A stretch of DNA of 24,508 bases from Smittium culicis (Eukaryota; Kickxellomycota; Harpellomycetes; Harpellales; Legeriomycetaceae), in the NCBI GenBank assembly GCA_001970855.1, contig LSSN01001016.1, positions 1-24,508 on the forward strand. Direction: 5' to 3'. Position numbers and translations under genes: made by a program. Below the pieces are notes generated by a model. The model saw nothing but the letters and a program-made list of their open reading frames with translations, was not told where the DNA came from and made no database searches. The stretch's first letter is position 1; every line of letters starts with the position of its first letter. Shown piece after piece: positions 19,960-24,508 of the stretch.

Positions 19960-21495
19960 TTAATTGTTAAGAGTACTTTCAAGGATTTCAATTAGTTTTT
20001 TTAGGCCAGACAAATAACCTTCATCAGGGCCTTTACCTGGAGTCTCCCAGGTTGAATGAGCAAAATCAATTGCTCGCAACTCTATTAAGGAATTTGGGTA
20101 AACTGAAGAGCTATCGCTTTCAGTTTCACTGTAGCTTTCCGCGTCATTATCGGAATATTCACTACTAGTACAGTCTTGAATTTTGGCTAAACATGATTCT
20201 AATGTGAGAGGTTTACTATGCTTTATAGCTAAGTCTTTATCATTTTTTAGTACTGGCAGTTCTGGATTTTTTTCTTGGAAAATATCCGAGTTTTTATCAT
20301 GTGAGTTGGCTTCTACAATTGTTGGGAGAGGCATATGTGAATATTTTAAGCTCTGTGATATACTCGGTTGATCCAATAAATGCTCTTTAGTGGTAATGGA
20401 TTTTTGAGATATGTTTGAGTAACTACTATTTGATTCTGTATATGAGGTAACGCTTTTTTGGTGATAAGAGATGTTATCTGGATACCCAAGGGAGCAAATG
20501 CGGTCATGGTCGATTTCATAAACAAATAGTAGTGAGCTCGAATACATTCTGAAATCAAGATTAGACAAAACTTTTAAATATTCTTCGAGGATGTCAAGAT
20601 ATCTGTTTAAAAGGTACTCTCTATAGTCAACGGGGATAGTACTTTTTGGGAAAAACTCTGAAATTTTTGATTCTACTTCTATTGGAGTTAAACGCCTACA
20701 ACTTTCAGGATCAGACTTGAATAACTCCAATTTACAATTTTTCTCATGAGAGCTATGATTGGATTGAGAGGATACTTGGTATGTTTGGTATCCACAAAGT
20801 CTAACACCAATAGCCCCAGAACTCGTTGAATTAGCTTTATTTATCATTTTTTGTTTTTTGGCAGGAGTGGCAAAATCGTCATACAGCCGAAAACCGATTT
20901 TAATATCCATAATGCAAGGTTTTACGAAGCCCCTTGTTATATTTTCAAGGCATACAAACTAGAATCGATTTTTGCAAGATGAATTAGATACTTATATTTT
21001 TTTTCTTTTTGAAGGATATAGAAATAGTTAATGAGTATACCTCTTTATCGGGATTAATTTTTTTATCACTCTATTAAAAATAATGCTAAAATATATTATT
21101 CTGTTATAAACTTAAAAGTAAAACTATACCCAAACGAGTAATGTTGAAAAAATAGGTAGTAACTAAAAGATCTTGAATGATATGTAGTGAGAGTAAGCGA
21201 TATAGGGTAAGGGTATGAGTTAAATAGTTACTTGAAAGATGGAGGAAATGTCGGTCTGTGAATTTAAATTGGATTCATCGTGACTTTTTTGTCTTAAGAC
21301 GCCGTAAAAGGTGGGAATGAAAGGTGTAAAATCAGGGTACTTGACAGATTTTTCGTAAAAATCAAGCTCAAGCGTAGTGGTTTCTTTTATAAGCATTGAT
21401 TCATCTTTGAGGGTTAATATTCCATCGCGTCCAGCAACTCGGTTTGGTAGAGGAACTAATCTATCAGCTACGTTTTGAGTGAGATCAGACTGCAT
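19960..21495 (-). CDS. ARG82: Inositol polyphosphate multikinase (Arg82/Ipk2/IPMK family), two exons
   Basis: Model: complement(join(19960..20958, 21232..21495)), 420 residues; the 273-nt intron (GTAACT...TTCTAG) is in phase. The ATG at 21495-21493 is chosen as first ATG in the frame. Exon 1 carries VAGRDGILTLKDESMLIKET and FYEK, then FIPTFYGVL, the N-lobe of inositol phosphate kinases. Exon 2 opens with LENITRGFVKPCIMDIKIG: the family signature P-x-x-x-D-x-K-x-G falls at 102-110 (Asp106, Lys108). TSSGAIGVRLCG follows, as in IPMK rather than IP6 kinase. SSSLLFVYE (about 228-236) and IDFAHS (385-390, metal-binding Asp) complete the active site, then GPDEGYLSGLKKLIEIL. Between these two blocks lies about 150 residues rich in Ser and acidic residues, the place where yeast Arg82 carries an acidic loop. 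The enzyme makes IP4/IP5 from IP3 in the nucleus; in yeast it also supports arginine-gene control. IP3 3-kinase-like activity is the alternative. Confidence 0.92.
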
Positions 21496-21963
21496 TTTGT
21501 GCAAGTTAATGAAATAGTTTGAAATGCAATCCTAAATTAAATTTCTCGCTGAGTTCTATTTGTTTATAAAAATATTAAAGTTAAAGCTGTAGATCAAAGG
21601 GAGTTTTCCGCCAATAGGAGTTGCTTGAAAATGCTTGAAAAGGCTTGATATTGTGATTTAGAAAAGGGCAGATACAATATTTAACGATGCAGTGTTGTTA
21701 TTGGCAATCAAATAATCTAGATAAAATAAATTTACCAGAAAATAGACGCAAATTTAGATATAACTATTACTGTTAAAAGCAACAATAGGGATAAGTCAAC
21801 TAAAAAAAGAGAGAAAGGAATATGTGTTGACAGAGCAAGAAAAGCAATGGAAAATATCAATTTTTAGCTTAAAGGGAGTTATGGTACTATTTATATTGTA
21901 AAAAAATGGCGATATTCGAGAACAGTAAAGTTTAATATAGAACGATATATAGCAATAATATAC

Positions 21964-22148
21964 ATTAATCTAAAAAGTTGTCAACGCTTTATTAGGAGTT
22001 AAATAAAAGTAGTCAAAAGGATAAATAGCTATATAAGAGAAAATAAATATATATATATTAATCTAAAAAGCTGCCAACGCTTTATTAGGAGAAAATTAAA
22101 AGTAGTCAAATCGGTCAACAGTATAAAAGAGAAAATAAAAATGGATAT
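21964..22148 (+). repeat. 93-bp tandem duplication
   Basis: Unit 1 starts at 21964 and unit 2 at 22057, both beginning attaatctaaaaag and sharing caacgctttattaggag, aaaagtagtcaaa and agagaaaataaa. The units have diverged modestly. Confidence 0.85.
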
Positions 22149-22597
22149 ATTAAAGTTATTAAGCCTTGGACGTAAAAATTAGGGAGAAAATAAAGTAAGA
22201 AAAGTATGGGAAAGTATAGCAAAGATTTCCGCAATTGACTTTAATGTAACTAAAAATAATGACAACCTGAATTAACTAGGAAATTACAGTGAGTATAACC
22301 CACGGCATTTGGCTAGAGTAATGTATGGCATATAACAAGATGGGAAATTAGTGAGAGGCCAGGAATAGGATTAGCGCGAGATAAATGAGATGAAGGAAAG
22401 CAAATTATATATGGCTGTCGATATAAAGAAAAGGAAGATCGGAGAAAATGTCGTATAAGCAACAATAAATGGTATGCAGTATCAAAACCTGCCCAGTAAA
22501 AGGAGTTCAGCTGTATCGAAGTGGATTTAAAGAAAAATCGAGCAAATAATAAAACCAAGTAAAGTTGGCGTATACGTTAATAAAGATAAGTTGAAGG

Positions 22598-22655
22598 TTG
22601 GGAGCTGGAGGTTATAGGTTATGGGTTAAAAGCTGGGAGCTGGGGGTTATGGGTT
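22598..22655 (+). repeat. 35-bp-period G-rich tandem repeat abutting the phosphatase stop codon
   Basis: ttgggagctggaggttat at 22598-22615 recurs as ctgggagctgggggttat at 22633-22650, each followed by a ggtt. The second unit ends 3 bases from the PTC7-like stop, so it lies in the 3' UTR as C-rich RNA. Confidence 0.8.
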
Positions 22656-22657
22656 GA

Positions 22658-23894
22658 CTACAATTCGGAAATGATAGCAGCAACTACGGTAATGTCGTCT
22701 TTTTTGCCACCGTGATAGTACAGACCTTCGTATACTGCATGGAATTGGAACGGTGATTGAGTACAGTCCGGATCTAGGCTTACCTTATATGCTCTCTTTG
22801 CGAGTGCAGCGCTGATTTCTTCAGCTAGGCTAAGGGCTGCTTTTTTGCAATCTTTTGTTTTTTGTTCAATGGTAACATATTCAACTATTTCTTCATCTTT
22901 GGGTGGACTTATAACACACTCAATCTCTTCCAAAATATCTTCATCAAACAAATTGTCATAGAGCCCATCGGAAGCTAATATAACAAGATCGTTTTTCTTA
23001 ACTTTGATTCTAAAAGTTTGTGCATTCGAGACACTATCCGAGTTTTCTTCTGTGCCTAGTTGGTATGGGTAGTTAAAAGAGTGCTGCTGCTCTTCTGTTC
23101 GAAAGACCATTTCCCCATCCCTAATTATAGTTAAGCCTGAATCGCCAATATTTGCTACTATGAGTTCATCGCCTCTCAGTAGAGCAACACAGGCTGTCGA
23201 CGAGCCTTTAAGTTTCTATGATTTAAATTTGAATTATACCCACAAAAATCGTCAAATTAAAAATATAGCTGAATACTAATAAAGTACTTGTAAACTTACA
23301 GCTTCTTTCATATCTTCGAGTGTGCTACTTATAGCGTTTTTTAAGAATTTTACAGGTGAACTATCGTTTTTGTTGTACTGATCATCTTCTGAGTCTTCAT
23401 CTTTAGATATCTCATAGTGGGTGTTATACATCAATCGCTTGGAAAATAGAGCTGACGATGAATTTTTTTTGTTAGCCCATCCCCCAATTCCATCCCCTAG
23501 ACCAATTGCATCCCTGCGATAAAAAAAGGCATCTTCGCCTACATTCCAGCTTAAATCGTTATTTTTAAATACCATGGGCTTTGGGTACTCAGAAAATACC
23601 TCAGTCTTGTTGTTCTCGGTTTTCTTCTTAGGGATTCCGTACCCTCCAACTATAAACCCATATTTATCCTTCCTATCGAACCTGTAATTTATGCTAGAAA
23701 GTCTTGAAGAGAAATGTCTATTTTCTGAAATTAATTGAAATTTTTAGGCGAAAAACTTAAAGTATGGGCAATACTTAGAACAAATAAGTAAGCAAATATA
23801 ATACAAGTATAATATAATAAATCTTACGAGGTATCGATTTATTTAATGACAGTAAACGTAACCTTAAAACCCCTGCTGAATATAGTTTACTCAT
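22658..23894 (-). CDS. PTC7: Mitochondrial PP2C-type protein phosphatase, PTC7-like, three exons
   Basis: Model: complement(join(22658..23215, 23300..23724, 23828..23894)), 349 residues (yeast Ptc7 is 343); introns of 103 and 84 nt are GT-AG and in phase. Exon 1 gives MSKLYSAGVLRLRLLSLNKS, and with the next exon IPQNRHFSSRLSS: rich in Arg, Ser and Leu without acidic residues, a good mitochondrial presequence. GFIVGGYGIPKK follows, then PP2C motifs: NVGEDAFF with Asp87, GLGDGIGGWAN with Asp100-Gly101, GSSTACVALLRG, NIGDSG (186-191), ILASDGLYDNLF (Asp247) and KKDDITVV near the end (Asp338). These acidic residues bind the two catalytic metal ions. D-G-I-G-G-W and the ending are specific to the PTC7/PPTC7 branch. 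In yeast and animals this Ser/Thr phosphatase acts on mitochondrial proteins including the coenzyme Q machinery. Intron 1 reads in frame from exon 1 through an apolar stretch to a stop at 23777-23775. Confidence 0.93.
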
Positions 23895-24508
23895 CCAAAT
23901 ACTTCTTTAAAGTTGATTTTCGTAGTTTTTAATCCTTAGATAATATTACTAGTATTAAATCTATAGTTACAACCGATTTAAGTTTCTTAGTACAGACAGT
24001 CTTGGAGGCTAATTACATTAATTTAAAGAGCTTTGCAAAAAAGTATATTCTGTATACCTTCAAACTTGCTCCCTTTCAAAGGCAATTGGCTTTATTTTTT
24101 AACACCCAAAAATAGCCAACCATATACTTATATACTATTTATATATATTAATAGCAAGAATATATTGGTTTTTGAAATAGTTAAAACCAATAACTAATTA
24201 CTCTTAAATACTATGACCAATTATGACGTTTAACTAATCGATGAGAGTTGGCCTCATTAGCGTTTATAATACACCAACAGCTTATTAAAACGATCAAGTA
24301 TTTCCATTTGTTAATTTGCTACTCGAAATTTTGCATATAACCTTATTGGCAAATCATATTTACCTACTTTTTCACCAAAGCTCTAACCTCGCCAACCAGA
24401 ATTTAAAAATTATTGCCCATCAATTTTTTTACCCTATTTACGCCTTTTATTTACAACAATACCAATTTACTCGCAATTATTAACATACAGCAAACCTATA
24501 CAGTGTTT
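23895..24508. other. Upstream region of the PTC7-like gene, probably a divergent promoter
   Basis: No gene is supported. From about 24350 the + strand becomes pyrimidine-rich (for example cctcgccaacc and ttttttaccctatttacgcc), as in the leaders of the other + strand genes here, so a + strand gene may start beyond the window end. Confidence 0.4.

Larger units (their letters stand above)
21496..22657. other. Purine-rich spacer between IPMK and PTC7-like genes
   Basis: It is the IPMK promoter side and the 3' flank of the phosphatase gene, both on the minus strand, which agrees with its purine-rich + strand. It holds two tandem duplications and no supported gene; the frame at 22313-22558 looks like chance. 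Confidence 0.55.

Overview
The window is AT-rich nuclear DNA from a fungus. It holds seven protein-coding genes, six of them split by short introns. I resolved 18 introns, 71 to 273 nt long; all are GT-AG and all join exons in phase. The protein set is typical of fungi: a plasma-membrane syntaxin of Sso type, a Sec1-type SM protein, phosphoacetylglucosamine mutase, an Arg82/IPMK-type inositol polyphosphate kinase, a PTC7-type mitochondrial PP2C, a DHHC palmitoyltransferase and a cyclin-fold protein. The strong AT bias, many short introns and a DIRS-like tyrosine-recombinase retroelement suggest an early-diverging (zygomycete-grade) lineage, possibly a Harpellales/Smittium-like fungus. That placement is inference and was not tested by any search.

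Layout. Positions 1-530 are the right end of a DIRS-like element: the tail of a tyrosine recombinase, then two inverted copies of a 70-bp sequence. Positions 531-5300 are gene-poor, with one doubtful 47-codon ORF, a purine-rich stretch that may hold a decayed reverse transcriptase, and several short duplications. From 5817 the window is gene-dense: cyclin-like gene (+, 5817-7233) converging on the syntaxin gene (-, 9121-7441); DHHC palmitoyltransferase (-, 11685-10294); a 2-kb divergent spacer with tandem repeats; AGM1/PCM1 (+, 13666-15603); SEC1 (+, 15963-19711) converging on IPMK (-, 21495-19960); and PTC7-like phosphatase (-, 23894-22658). The last 600 bases probably carry a divergent promoter for a gene beyond the window.

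Functional links. The Sso-type t-SNARE and the Sec1-type SM protein are direct partners in exocytic vesicle fusion in other fungi, and here their start codons lie about 7 kb apart. Between them are a palmitoyltransferase, a class that often modifies membrane-traffic proteins, and AGM1, which makes the precursor of UDP-GlcNAc for chitin and glycans. This gives the middle of the window a secretion and cell-wall flavour, but nothing shows co-regulation. I found no evidence of a new defence, biosynthetic or regulatory system. The best leads are the DIRS terminal structure, the SNARE/SM neighbourhood, the apolar segment encoded in the first PTC7 intron, and the repeat clusters in the promoters.
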